Part shown: positions 15,759 to 23,595 of the stretch, piece after piece | Layout: the number at the start of each line of letters is the position of its first letter | Numbering within the stretch: the stretch's first letter is position 1 | Assembly (NCBI GenBank): GCA_036403235.1 | Contig: DASWRI010000055.1 | Span: 20,060-84,059, forward strand | Length of the DNA stretch: 64,000 nt | Direction of reading: 5' to 3' | Source of the DNA: JBGTFE01 sp036403235 | Lineage (GTDB): Bacteria > Acidobacteriota > Blastocatellia > Pyrinomonadales > Pyrinomonadaceae | Notes under the pieces: generated by a model | Databases searched by the model: none | What the model was told of the DNA's origin: nothing | What the model saw: the letters and a program-made list of their open reading frames with translations, nothing else | Program-made: the position numbers and the translations under genes

Positions 15759-17809
15759 TTCTCTTTTTTCGGCTGCGTGGCGAGCGGAATGTCGCCGTCG
15801 TCGGTGATGGTCAGAAGCGGCTGGCGCGTTTTCGGCTTGTTTCTGGAATTGTTGCCGATACGAAGGACGGGCGCGATTTTCGGCGACGACATCTCGAGCG
15901 GCGAAAGCGGTTCGCTGCGTTTCAAAATCGAGCCGCCGCGACCGGCAATCCACAAATCCGTCCCGCCGCGATAAACAATCGCCTGCAAAGAATTGCTCGT
16001 TACGTTCGGCTGAATTTCCCAGGTTTTTCCGCCGTCTACAGTCAGCAAAACCGAGCCCAGCTCGCCGACGGCGACCGCCGCGTCCTTTTTATAAGCCGTC
16101 ACCGCAAAGAGATTCATCTTTGCCGGAGATTCCTGGTCAATCCACGTTTCGCCGCCGTCGACGGTGCGCAGGATAGTGCCGTTGGCGCCGACGACAAACG
16201 CGTTTTTTTCGTCGTAAACGCTCAGAGCGTAGAGATTTTCCTTGAGATTCGTTTTAACGCGCGCCCATGTCGCGCCGCCGTCCGTCGTCAACAGAATCGT
16301 GCCTTTATCGCCGACAATCGCGCCGCGCTTTTCGTCGAAAAACTTGATGTCTTCGAGCCAAAGACGCGTGCCCGAATCGATTCGCTCCCAGTAAGCGCCG
16401 CCCGTGTCGGAGCGAATAATCGTGCCGTCGGCGCCGACGGCAAAGCCCGTTTTTTCGTTGATAAAAAAGATGCCGAGCAAATCTTCGGTGATATTTGAGA
16501 TGCCTTTGCCCCAGCTTGCGCCGCCGTTTATCGTGCGCAAAATCGTGCCTTTGTCGCCCGCCACCCAGCCTTTCTGGTCGCTGATAAAGGAAAGCGAGTT
16601 TAGGTTTTCCTGGACGCCCGAAAAAACCGGAAGCCAGATTTTCCCGCTGTCGTTGGTCAGCCAGATGCGGCCGCGCGAACCGATTGAAACGCCGATATCC
16701 TCGCTGAAAAACGTCAAATCGTTGACGTCTTCGCGCCCGCCTTCGGAAAGCCTCTGCCAGCTGTAACCGCCGTCGTCGGTGCGGACAATCAAACCGCTTT
16801 CGCCGACTGCCCAGCCCGTATACTGGTCGGCGAAAAAGAGCGAGACGAGCTTCGGATTTGTCCGCACGTTAAACGGAAGCCAGGTGTTTCCACCATCGCC
16901 CGTGAGCCAGACCATCCCGTTCGAATCGGTCATCGAGCCATTTTTTCCGTCCGCAAAACAGAGCGAAAGAAAATCGGCGCGGCTGAAAACATTGATTTTA
17001 GCCCAAGTCCCGCCCGCGTCGTCGCTGCGGGCGACGCAGCCGCCGTAACCGACGACGACGATTTTCTCCGCCGAAATATAGGTCGCGCTTGAGATTAAAA
17101 GATTTTCGCAGGGCTTATCGGATTTCCACTTTTCGCCGCCGTTGACGGTCGTCAAAATCGTGCCGTTCTGGCCGACGGCGACGGCTTTTTCGGCGTCGAA
17201 AGCCGAAATTTTTAAAAGATGCTCGGTCGTCTCCGAATTCTGCGTTTTCCAGGTCAAACCGCCGTCGGACGTTTTCAAGATTCGCCCGTAAGTTCCGACC
17301 GTCCAGCCCGTTTGCAGATTTTCGCCGGTTAAAGATACGCCGTAAAGATGGTCTTTTTCGTCGATTTGGACTTTTTTCCAATCCTTTCCGCCGTTTTCGG
17401 TCGAAAGAATGACGCCGCGCGAGCCGACAATCAGCGCCGCTCGTTTATTTTTGACGAAAACGCCCGAAAGCGCGGCATTGACCGGCGCGAGCTGCTTTTT
17501 CCAGTTAAAACCGCCGTCAACGGTCGAAAGAATCGTGCTGTCGGCGCCGACGGCGTAGCCGATTTCCTTGTCTTTTGTAAATTGAATCGAGTAAAGCGGA
17601 TTTCCCTGCGGCAAAGGATTTTGCCAAATCCAGCCGAGCGCGCTTCGCTTTTGCGCCGAAACAGTCGAAAAGCAAAGAAAAAACATTAACGCAACGGCGC
17701 AAAAACGCAGAGACGCAGAGAAATTTAAATAATTGCGTCCGGCTTTTCGCTTTCGATTTTTATCTATAAAATCTTTGCGCCTTCGCGCCTTCGCGCCTTT
17801 GCGTTTCAT
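15755..17809 (-). CDS. Ycf48-like BNR/beta-propeller repeat protein
   Basis: A 684-residue exported protein built from about 14 repeats of the type G-x-x-G-T-I-L-x-T-x-D-G-G-x-x-W, for example GDKGTILLTTDGGATW and GANGTILRTVDGGETW. This is the Ycf48/photosystem II assembly factor-like BNR propeller; in non-photosynthetic bacteria such proteins are secreted and of unknown role. Two starts are possible. The ATG at 17809 overlaps the rnhA stop (ATGA) and gives a very basic 38-residue leader; the ATG at 17686 would leave too short a hydrophobic core. The leader and half the hydrophobic core are encoded by an intergenic octamer repeat (17697-17803). Confidence 0.8.
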   Translation of the reverse strand: MKRKGAKARRRKDFIDKNRKRKAGRNYLNFSASLRFCAVALMFFLCFSTVSAQKRSALGWIWQNPLPQGNPLYSIQFTKDKEIGYAVGADSTILSTVDGGFNWKKQLAPVNAALSGVFVKNKRAALIVGSRGVILSTENGGKDWKKVQIDEKDHLYGVSLTGENLQTGWTVGTYGRILKTSDGGLTWKTQNSETTEHLLKISAFDAEKAVAVGQNGTILTTVNGGEKWKSDKPCENLLISSATYISAEKIVVVGYGGCVARSDDAGGTWAKINVFSRADFLSLCFADGKNGSMTDSNGMVWLTGDGGNTWLPFNVRTNPKLVSLFFADQYTGWAVGESGLIVRTDDGGYSWQRLSEGGREDVNDLTFFSEDIGVSIGSRGRIWLTNDSGKIWLPVFSGVQENLNSLSFISDQKGWVAGDKGTILRTINGGASWGKGISNITEDLLGIFFINEKTGFAVGADGTIIRSDTGGAYWERIDSGTRLWLEDIKFFDEKRGAIVGDKGTILLTTDGGATWARVKTNLKENLYALSVYDEKNAFVVGANGTILRTVDGGETWIDQESPAKMNLFAVTAYKKDAAVAVGELGSVLLTVDGGKTWEIQPNVTSNSLQAIVYRGGTDLWIAGRGGSILKRSEPLSPLEMSSPKIAPVLRIGNNSRNKPKTRQPLLTITDDGDIPLATQPKKEN
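17697..17803. repeat. Octamer repeat array inside the start of a coding region
   Basis: Units GCGCAAAA, ACGCAGAG, ACGCAGAG (17697-17720) face TGCGCCTT, CGCGCCTT, CGCGCCTT, TGCG (17776-17803). Unlike the other arrays it overlaps an open frame: read on the minus strand it encodes the basic N terminus and part of the signal peptide of the Ycf48-like protein. Confidence 0.82.
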
Positions 17810-18264
17810 AATTCTTTTACGCCGATTTCAGCGACGGCGTCGTCTAAAATGCTCTCGTCAACGCGCCCGAGCTCGGCGATGGTGCGCGCCATCGAATCGG
17901 CGACTTCCTGCACATCGTGCCCGGCGTGGCCTTTTATCCATTGCCACGTGATTTGATGTTTGGCGGCGGCCTTATCGAGCTTCGCCCACCATTCGAGATT
18001 TGCTTTTTTACGAAAACGGCCGCTCATTGTTTCAACTACATAGCGCGAATCGCTTAAAACTTTGACTTTGCAGGGCTCGGTTAAATTCCTCAGACCGATT
18101 TCCGCCGCCGCGATTTCCGCCTGCTGGTTGGTCGCTTCGCCTAAGTACTCGCCGAAAGCGCGCCAGTATCCGCGATAGCCGAGCACCGCCACGGCTGCCG
18201 CGCGCGGTTTGCCGCGACCGTTCCCAAGACTCGAACCGTCGCAGACGATTGTAACTTCTTTCAT
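17806..18264 (-). CDS. rnhA: Ribonuclease HI
   Basis: A 152-residue RNase H1, which cleaves the RNA strand of RNA-DNA hybrids. Acidic catalytic residues are visible in VTIVCDGSSLGNG (Asp), NQQAEIAAAEIGL (Glu) and VLSDSRYVVETM (Asp). The fourth, in QEVADSMA, corresponds to the usual NERCDELA position. WQWIKGHAGH carries the conserved loop His. Length matches E. coli RnhA. It lies between a small membrane protein gene (5-base gap) and the Ycf48-like gene (ATGA overlap) in a five-gene minus-strand run. Confidence 0.94.
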   Translation of the reverse strand: MKEVTIVCDGSSLGNGRGKPRAAAVAVLGYRGYWRAFGEYLGEATNQQAEIAAAEIGLRNLTEPCKVKVLSDSRYVVETMSGRFRKKANLEWWAKLDKAAAKHQITWQWIKGHAGHDVQEVADSMARTIAELGRVDESILDDAVAEIGVKEL

Positions 18265-18269
18265 AAATT

Positions 18270-18566
18270 TTATTCGAGATTCGGTTTTTTATCGGCGAGA
18301 AATCTCAAACTTACTCCTGCTAAAAAACTAACCGCTAAGGCGAAAAGAACATCTCCCGTCAAGCCGGGCCGCAAAAATTCACTTATTTGTTCTGTTCCCT
18401 CGCCTTCACCGTAACCAATTCGATAGAAAGCAAAAGGGAAACCATAATTGGATAAATTATTAAAATCAAGTCTGTCGGCGGGCAAAAAAATATTAAGCAG
18501 AGCAATCAAAAAAATTCCAAGCAAAAACCCGATGCCGAACGTTCGGTTTATAATCAGCTTTCTCAT
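18270..18566 (-). CDS. Small two-pass membrane protein, unknown
   Basis: This 98-residue protein has two predicted transmembrane segments: residues 9-29 (FGIGFLLGIFLIALLNIFL) and about 70-90 (TGDVLFALAVSFLAGVSLRF). A polar loop of about 40 residues separates them. I recognise no family. It is five bases upstream of rnhA and 21 bases downstream of the HD-domain gene, so it is probably co-transcribed with both. Confidence 0.7.
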   Translation of the reverse strand: MRKLIINRTFGIGFLLGIFLIALLNIFLPADRLDFNNLSNYGFPFAFYRIGYGEGEGTEQISEFLRPGLTGDVLFALAVSFLAGVSLRFLADKKPNLE

Positions 18567-18587
18567 TTTTATTTCTCTTCTAAAATT

Positions 18588-19157
18588 TTATTCAAAAGCA
18601 AGATTTATCTTTTCGGAAATTGCCTGCCAGACGATTTCGCTTGAGTCGCCGATATACGCGGTCTTGGTTAAAATCTGCTCTTTGGTGACGCCGTTTTCCG
18701 TCCAGCTTTGTTTATTATTGTAAAGATTTTGCAGAACCGGCATCGCGCGGTCGACGGCGCGGGCGTATTTTGCTTCGGCGCTGTCGCCGTTTTCAAACTC
18801 GTTCCAGAGCTCGAACAATTCCCTTCCTTTTTCTTCGGGCAAAATCCCGAAAATTCTTTTCATCGCCGGCAGCTCCTTTTCTTTTGCGGCGCTTCGGCCC
18901 GCCTCGTCAAAAAAGAATACGTCGTCGGCGTCGATTTCGCCGATGTCGTGAACGAGAAGCATCTTTATCACTTTTTCGACGTTCACCGCTTCATCGGAGA
19001 AATTTGCTAAAACGAGCGCCAGAAGCGCAATCTGCCAACTGTGCTCGGCGGAGTTTTCATAGCGGTCGAGCCCGAGCGGTTTTGTCCTGCGCGTAACGGC
19101 TTTCAGCTTTTCGACCTCGATAATAAACTCGAAGCATTTTTCCAATTCATCTCTCAT
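18588..19157 (-). CDS. HD-domain phosphohydrolase, YfbR/HDDC2-like
   Basis: A protein of about 189 residues with the HD-domain metal ligands: ENSAEHSWQIALLALVL (His), LLVHDIGEIDADD (His-Asp) and, near the C-terminal third, ARAVDRAMPVLQ (Asp). This arrangement matches the HD_3 family that includes the 5'-deoxynucleotidase YfbR and HDDC2. The start is one of two adjacent ATGs (19160, 19157). GGAG lies six bases before the second, which I use. The gene overlaps the end of the SMC/Rad50-like gene by 11 bases, so it is translationally coupled. Nucleotide monophosphate hydrolysis is the likely activity. Confidence 0.86.
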   Translation of the reverse strand: MRDELEKCFEFIIEVEKLKAVTRRTKPLGLDRYENSAEHSWQIALLALVLANFSDEAVNVEKVIKMLLVHDIGEIDADDVFFFDEAGRSAAKEKELPAMKRIFGILPEEKGRELFELWNEFENGDSAEAKYARAVDRAMPVLQNLYNNKQSWTENGVTKEQILTKTAYIGDSSEIVWQAISEKINLAFE

Positions 19158-21813
19158 CATTTGCTCCAATCGAAACGACGTTATCGACATAACCTTCAAA
19201 CGTGTCATCGTGCGAAATCACAAAAAGCTGGTCGAACGTTCGCCGCTCGGTAATATGACTGATTTGCTCGGCCAGACGTTCGCGGCGCTCGGCGTCCATA
19301 TTCGTCGTCGGCTCGTCAAAAAACGCGAGACGAACGTCGGAAAGCTGTTTCAGTAAAGCCAGCCGAACCGACAAAGCCGCCGCCATCTGTTCGCCGCCCG
19401 AAAGATTTGAAAACGGGCGGTCGTAGCCGCTTTCTTCGAGCACGATTCCGTAATCTTCCGTCCATTTCAAAGTTCTCTCGGCGTTTCCGGTGATTTCGCG
19501 AAACATCTGATTGGCTTCGAGCGAGACGTGATAAACGTAATTTCGCGCCACGCGCGGCGCGGCTTCCTTCAGCGTGTCGCGGATAAAGGCGGTCGCTTCC
19601 GAGATTTTTTCAAGCCGCTCTTTTTCCAGAAATTCGGCCTGCATCTGTTTTCTGACTTCCGTCAGACGCTTTAATTCACCCGCCAATTCGTCGGCGCGAC
19701 GACACGTGTTCGCCAGATTCGCACGCGTTTCGGCGAGCCTTCGCTCGGCTTCGAGCAGCGCGAGCTTTTCCGTCTGATGCCGCTCGCGGTCGTAATCTTT
19801 GCTCGCCGTCTGAAAATCCGTCTCCGCCGCGTTGAGATTTTCCGTCAAAATTTTCAGCGCGGCGCTCGCCGTTTCAAATTCCTTTTGGGTTTCGGGCAGT
19901 TTTTTGGCCAGATTTTCGTTGACCAGATATTCGCGGTGCGCGCCAGCCGTTTGCTCGCGCAAATTTGTGTAAAGCGTCCAGTTGGTGTCCAAATCCTTGT
20001 AGCTTTCCAGTTTTTCCGCGCTCGCCTGCTTGTCGCTTTCGAGCCGCTCGATATTTTTTTCGATTTCCCGAAGCTTTTCGCGAATCGGCGTTTCCTGTTT
20101 TATTTCCCTTTCGAGCAGCTCGACGCGCGCCTTCGGATTGGCCAGCGTCTTTAATTTCGCTTCGGCTTCGGCCAAATCGTTTTGAATTTTCGACATATCG
20201 CCGATGTCTCTGAGCAGATTTTCCTTCTCGACTTTATAGCTTTTTCCTTCTTCGGCGATTTCGGTTTCGCGCCCTCTGAGCGTTTCGAGCGTCGCCGAAA
20301 ATTTGTCGGCTTCGCGCGCAAGCCTGAGCGCCCCAGCCAGAGATTTCTGTTCATTTTCGAGCGTGTCGATTTGCGTTTTAACTTCGGCAAACTGGCTCGA
20401 AAGAAACGTTTCGAGCGTTTCGCCCGGTTTTAGATTCAAACATTTCTGCGACAAAATCGGGCACAGACCATTTCTGACTTCCGACTGAAACTGCTCGTCG
20501 TGTTCCAATTTTGCGCGAAAGCGCGTGATGTCGCGCGTCAGTTCCGAATCGCGTTTTTGCAGATTTTCAAAATTTGCGGCCGTCTCCGCCTTTGCTTCGG
20601 CGTCCTTGATTTGCTCTTTGTTTTTAAGATATTTCCCGCGCAAATCGTTCATCTTGTCATCGAGCTTGCGAATTTCGGATTCTTTCGCGCGGATTTGCGC
20701 CATCTGCTCGATAATGTCGTCGCGCCGTTTTTCGAGAAGCTCCTGCTCGGAAATCAGCGGATTTAATTTTTCGATTTCGCGGTGTGCCTGGAGAGCTTTT
20801 TCCAGATTTTCGAGCAGTCGTCTCTGCTCGGCGGTGACGTTGATTTGCGCCGTCTCGATTTTATGCAGCTCGGCGTTTAATTTTTCGCGCTCACCGCGCT
20901 CCCTTTCAAATTCCTTTAATTTCCCGAGCGCTTCGATGTGTTTTTGATAATCCGCTCCGACGAATTTGATTTTTTCCGACGCCGTTTTTGATTGATTAAG
21001 CTCGTTTTCCTTTTGTTTCAAAACAAACTCTCCGTTCGTCTTTTCGGTTTGCAGTTTATCGAAAACGCTTTTCAATTCATTAACGCGTACTTCGATTTCG
21101 TCAAATTTCTCGACCGTTTCGCTTTTTTCGCCCGCCTCTTTTTCAAGATTTTCGAGATTTTTCGATAATTCCTCCGCCCGTGCTTCGTGAGTTTTATGTT
21201 CTTCCTCGATTTGCTCGAAACGCGCCAGCTCGCCTTCGGCGCGCGCAATTTTTTCCCGAACGCCGTTGATTTTCTGCTCGATAAAACGAACCGTTTCGAG
21301 CAGCTTTTCCGCGCCCTGCCGGTATTCTTCGACTTTTAAGAGTTTATCGAAAGCCTTTTTTCGCTCGGTCGGCGTTTCGAGAAAAATCGCCGTAAAAGTC
21401 CCTTGCGGAACGCCGATGGCGCGGCGAAAAAGCGATTCCAAATCCGTTCCGGCTTCGACGCCGAGATGCTGCCACAAAAAGCGCGCGACTTCCTCTTTTT
21501 TCTCGGCGAGTCTGGTTTTCAGCTGCGGGTCGTAAACGTAATAACCGTTCAAAGTGTCGCGGTAAATCAGATATTCGCGCTCGTCGAGACCGCTCAGGAA
21601 AGAAACGCGCGCGACGCCTTTTTTCGCGCCGCGCCGAACGAAATCGTCTTTTTTGTAATCGAGCAGGTCAAACAAAGTCCAGGCGATGGCTTCGATAATC
21701 GTCGTTTTTCCCGCTCCGTTGGCGCCCGTGATGGCGGTCGTTCCGCGCTGAAATTCGTTTTCAAAATGCGCGTGAGATTTTATGTCTTCGAGTTCGATTC
21801 TGGTGATGTGCAT
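19147..21813 (-). CDS. SMC/Rad50/SbcC-like ATPase
   Basis: An 888-residue ABC-type SMC protein. The N-terminal lobe has Walker A GANGAGKT and the C-terminal lobe has the signature LSGGEQ and Walker B LAFFDEPTTNMD, with the D-loop and a later switch His (VISHDD). Between them lie two long coiled-coil arms. Around residue 440, at the hairpin apex, is CPILSQKC, which stands where Rad50/SbcC have the CxxC zinc hook; the spacing is six residues rather than two. Rad50/SbcC works with an Mre11/SbcD nuclease in double-strand break and hairpin processing, but no sbcD lies in the window. It heads the five-gene minus-strand run; its leader is a heptamer repeat. Confidence 0.85.
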   Translation of the reverse strand: MHITRIELEDIKSHAHFENEFQRGTTAITGANGAGKTTIIEAIAWTLFDLLDYKKDDFVRRGAKKGVARVSFLSGLDEREYLIYRDTLNGYYVYDPQLKTRLAEKKEEVARFLWQHLGVEAGTDLESLFRRAIGVPQGTFTAIFLETPTERKKAFDKLLKVEEYRQGAEKLLETVRFIEQKINGVREKIARAEGELARFEQIEEEHKTHEARAEELSKNLENLEKEAGEKSETVEKFDEIEVRVNELKSVFDKLQTEKTNGEFVLKQKENELNQSKTASEKIKFVGADYQKHIEALGKLKEFERERGEREKLNAELHKIETAQINVTAEQRRLLENLEKALQAHREIEKLNPLISEQELLEKRRDDIIEQMAQIRAKESEIRKLDDKMNDLRGKYLKNKEQIKDAEAKAETAANFENLQKRDSELTRDITRFRAKLEHDEQFQSEVRNGLCPILSQKCLNLKPGETLETFLSSQFAEVKTQIDTLENEQKSLAGALRLAREADKFSATLETLRGRETEIAEEGKSYKVEKENLLRDIGDMSKIQNDLAEAEAKLKTLANPKARVELLEREIKQETPIREKLREIEKNIERLESDKQASAEKLESYKDLDTNWTLYTNLREQTAGAHREYLVNENLAKKLPETQKEFETASAALKILTENLNAAETDFQTASKDYDRERHQTEKLALLEAERRLAETRANLANTCRRADELAGELKRLTEVRKQMQAEFLEKERLEKISEATAFIRDTLKEAAPRVARNYVYHVSLEANQMFREITGNAERTLKWTEDYGIVLEESGYDRPFSNLSGGEQMAAALSVRLALLKQLSDVRLAFFDEPTTNMDAERRERLAEQISHITERRTFDQLFVISHDDTFEGYVDNVVSIGANDER

Positions 21814-21817
21814 CTTT

Positions 21818-21852
21818 CGATTTTGGATTTCGGATTTACGATTTTGGATTCA
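21818..21852. repeat. Tandem heptamers GGATTTC/CGATTTT
   Basis: Five 7-base units: CGATTTT, GGATTTC, GGATTTA, CGATTTT, GGATTCA. They start four bases upstream of the SMC/Rad50-like ATG, so they replace its Shine-Dalgarno region, as seen at polA and era. Confidence 0.8.
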
Positions 21853-21900
21853 ATCTTAGATTTTAGAATAATTTTCCGGAAAGAAAAAGAACGACGAAAA

Positions 21901-21981
21901 GTGATTGGTGTTTGGTGTTTGGTGTTTGGTGATATTTTTTCCTTCTTACCTGTCACTTATCACTTTTCACTTATCACTTTA
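21901..21981. repeat. Heptamer arrays GTGTTTG and CACTTAT
   Basis: GTGATTG, GTGTTTG three times, GTGATAT (21901-21935), then CACTTAT, CACTTTT, CACTTAT, CACTTTA (21954-21981). The two halves share period 7 and are loosely inverse, with a pyrimidine-rich spacer. It sits between the divergent SMC/Rad50-like gene and the small gene at 22009. Confidence 0.85.
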
Positions 21982-22008
21982 TTCGCGCCTTTGTGGTAAA
22001 TTTCTTTT

Positions 22009-22305
22009 ATGAAAATCGAATCGGGCGAAAGCGTAATCGTGATTCTGCAAAATCCGCGCGAAAAATTGTTCGGCGTTTTGCGCGAGATAGATGCCGCGGG
22101 CGTTTATCTCAGAGCAATCGATTTGAATTATTTCGACGAATGGACGCGCGCCATCGCGGGCGGCGAGCAGTATCTGCCGATGCAGGATTATTTTCTGCCG
22201 ATGTGGCGGCTCGAACGTCTGACGCGCGATGAAAGCTCGGCCGGTCTGCTCAGCCTCGCCGAGCAGTTTTCGCAGAGAACGAATTTGAACATTTCGCATT
22301 TTTGA
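22009..22305 (+). CDS. Small conserved-looking protein upstream of recA
   Basis: I do not recognise this 98-residue protein. It starts with short hydrophobic strands (ESVIVILQNPREKLFGVLRE, then GVYLRAIDL), which suggests a small beta-barrel such as an Sm/SH3-like fold. An acidic C-terminal helix follows. Codon choice matches the neighbouring core genes, and the reverse-strand and frame-shifted alternatives look like shadows. It ends about 170 bases before recA, which has its own promoter. Confidence 0.6.
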   Translation: MKIESGESVIVILQNPREKLFGVLREIDAAGVYLRAIDLNYFDEWTRAIAGGEQYLPMQDYFLPMWRLERLTRDESSAGLLSLAEQFSQRTNLNISHF

Positions 22306-22381
22306 TAGAATCAAACTTGCGCGACCTTGTTTTTTCCACTAAATTGGATAAACATTTTTTCTTAAATTGGAAGAAATTCTT

Positions 22382-22397
22382 GTTTCACAGGTGAAAC
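22382..22397. promoter_or_regulatory. Palindromic operator candidate upstream of recA
   Basis: GTTTCAC-AG-GTGAAAC is a perfect 7-bp inverted repeat five bases upstream of the recA -35 element. By position it could be a LexA (SOS) site, but it does not match the E. coli, Bacillus or alphaproteobacterial boxes. The LexA site of this lineage is not known to me. Confidence 0.5.
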
Positions 22398-22402
22398 ATC
22401 AT

Positions 22403-22431
22403 TTCACAAACGCCTCTTTTTGTGTTACAAT
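22403..22431 (+). promoter_or_regulatory. recA promoter
   Basis: TTCACA (22403-22408) and TACAAT (22426-22431) are separated by exactly 17 bases, a good sigma-70-type promoter. Transcription would start near 22438, about 38 bases before the recA ATG. Confidence 0.65.
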
Positions 22432-22475
22432 CCTAATTGTCTTTTAATAAAGATTTCACAAAAGGAGAGATTAAA

Positions 22476-23516
22476 ATGGCTGGAGAAGCAGTAAAAATGG
22501 TAACAGAAACCAAAGGCAAAGCGATTGAAGCGGCCTTGGCAAATATTGAAAAGAAGTTTGGCAAAGGCTCGATTATGCGTATGGGCGAGCGGCCGCATGA
22601 AGAAGTCGGAGCGATTTCGACCAATTGTTTGAGTCTCGATGCGGCAATCGGCGTCGGCGGAATGCCGCGCGGCCGAATAATTGAAATTTACGGGCCGGAA
22701 AGCTCGGGCAAAACGACGCTCGCGCTGCAGGTCGTCGCGCAGGCGCAAAAGCTCGGCGGTGTCGCCGCCTACATTGACGCCGAACACGCGATGGACCCGG
22801 ATTACGCCGAAAAACTCGGCTGCGACGTCAACGATTTGCTGATTTCGCAGCCCGACTCGGGCGAGCAGGCGCTGGAAATCGCCGAAACGCTCGTCCGCTC
22901 GAACAGCGTCGACGTTATCGTCATCGACTCGGTCGCGGCGCTCGTTCCGCGCGCCGAACTCGACGGCGAAATGGGCGACTCGCACATGGGTTTGCAGGCG
23001 CGTCTGATGTCGCAGGCTCTCAGAAAACTGACTGGAATCGTTTCCAGTTCGAACACCTGTTTTATTTTCATCAACCAGCTGCGCGATAAAATCGGCGTGT
23101 TTTTCGGTTCGCCGGAAACGACGACCGGCGGAAAGGCGCTGAAGTTTTACGCGTCGGTGCGCGTCGATATTCGACGCATCGGCTCGATTAAAGAAGGCGA
23201 CAGAATGGTCGGCAATCGGACAAAGGTGAAAATCGTCAAAAACAAGGTCGCGCCGCCGTTTCACGAATGCGAATTCGACATCATGTACGGCGAAGGCATC
23301 TCGCGCGAAGGCGATTTGCTCGATTTGGCGGTCAATAACAACGTCGTCGAAAAATCGGGCGCATGGTTTTCCTATTCGGGCGAGCGTCTCGGTCAGGGAC
23401 GCGAAAACGTCAAAAAAATGTTCAAGGAAAATACGGAAATTTACGGCCGTATCGAGCACGACGTCAAAGTCAAACTCGGCTTGATTGAAGCGCCCAAATC
23501 GGCGGCCGCCGAATAA
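22476..23516 (+). CDS. recA: Recombinase RecA
   Basis: A 346-residue RecA, the ATP-dependent strand-exchange protein of homologous recombination and SOS co-protease. Walker A GPESSGKTTLAL lies near residue 71, Walker B is in VDVIVIDSVAALVPR, and loop L2 (FINQLRDKIGVFFGSPETT) is complete. The C-terminal region is somewhat alanine-rich rather than strongly acidic. I chose the ATG at 22476, which follows AAAAGGAGAG, over an in-frame TTG 13 codons upstream. It has its own promoter with a palindrome and a perfect hairpin terminator. Confidence 0.97.
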   Translation: MAGEAVKMVTETKGKAIEAALANIEKKFGKGSIMRMGERPHEEVGAISTNCLSLDAAIGVGGMPRGRIIEIYGPESSGKTTLALQVVAQAQKLGGVAAYIDAEHAMDPDYAEKLGCDVNDLLISQPDSGEQALEIAETLVRSNSVDVIVIDSVAALVPRAELDGEMGDSHMGLQARLMSQALRKLTGIVSSSNTCFIFINQLRDKIGVFFGSPETTTGGKALKFYASVRVDIRRIGSIKEGDRMVGNRTKVKIVKNKVAPPFHECEFDIMYGEGISREGDLLDLAVNNNVVEKSGAWFSYSGERLGQGRENVKKMFKENTEIYGRIEHDVKVKLGLIEAPKSAAAE

Positions 23517-23531
23517 TTAAGCTTTAAATAG

Positions 23532-23575
23532 AAAAAAGCGTGAGCGATTACAATTGTAATCGCTCACGCTTTTTT
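23532..23575. terminator. Bidirectional terminator after recA
   Basis: A 44-base perfect palindrome (arms of 22 bp) starts with A6 and ends with T6. It lies between the convergent stops of recA and the lipoprotein gene and reads as a terminator on both strands. Confidence 0.93.
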
Positions 23576-23595
23576 GTCTGCAATTTATCCAAAGA

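Noticed and set aside
15737..16498. Plus-strand ORF of 253 codons opposite the Ycf48-like gene
   Set aside because: The repeated propeller motif is on the minus strand; the plus-strand reading is an Arg-rich shadow.
22425..23459. Long minus-strand ORF (344 codons) opposite recA
   Set aside because: It is the shadow of recA in a GC-rich region; its translation is rich in R, F, D and V with no domain, and recA is unambiguous.
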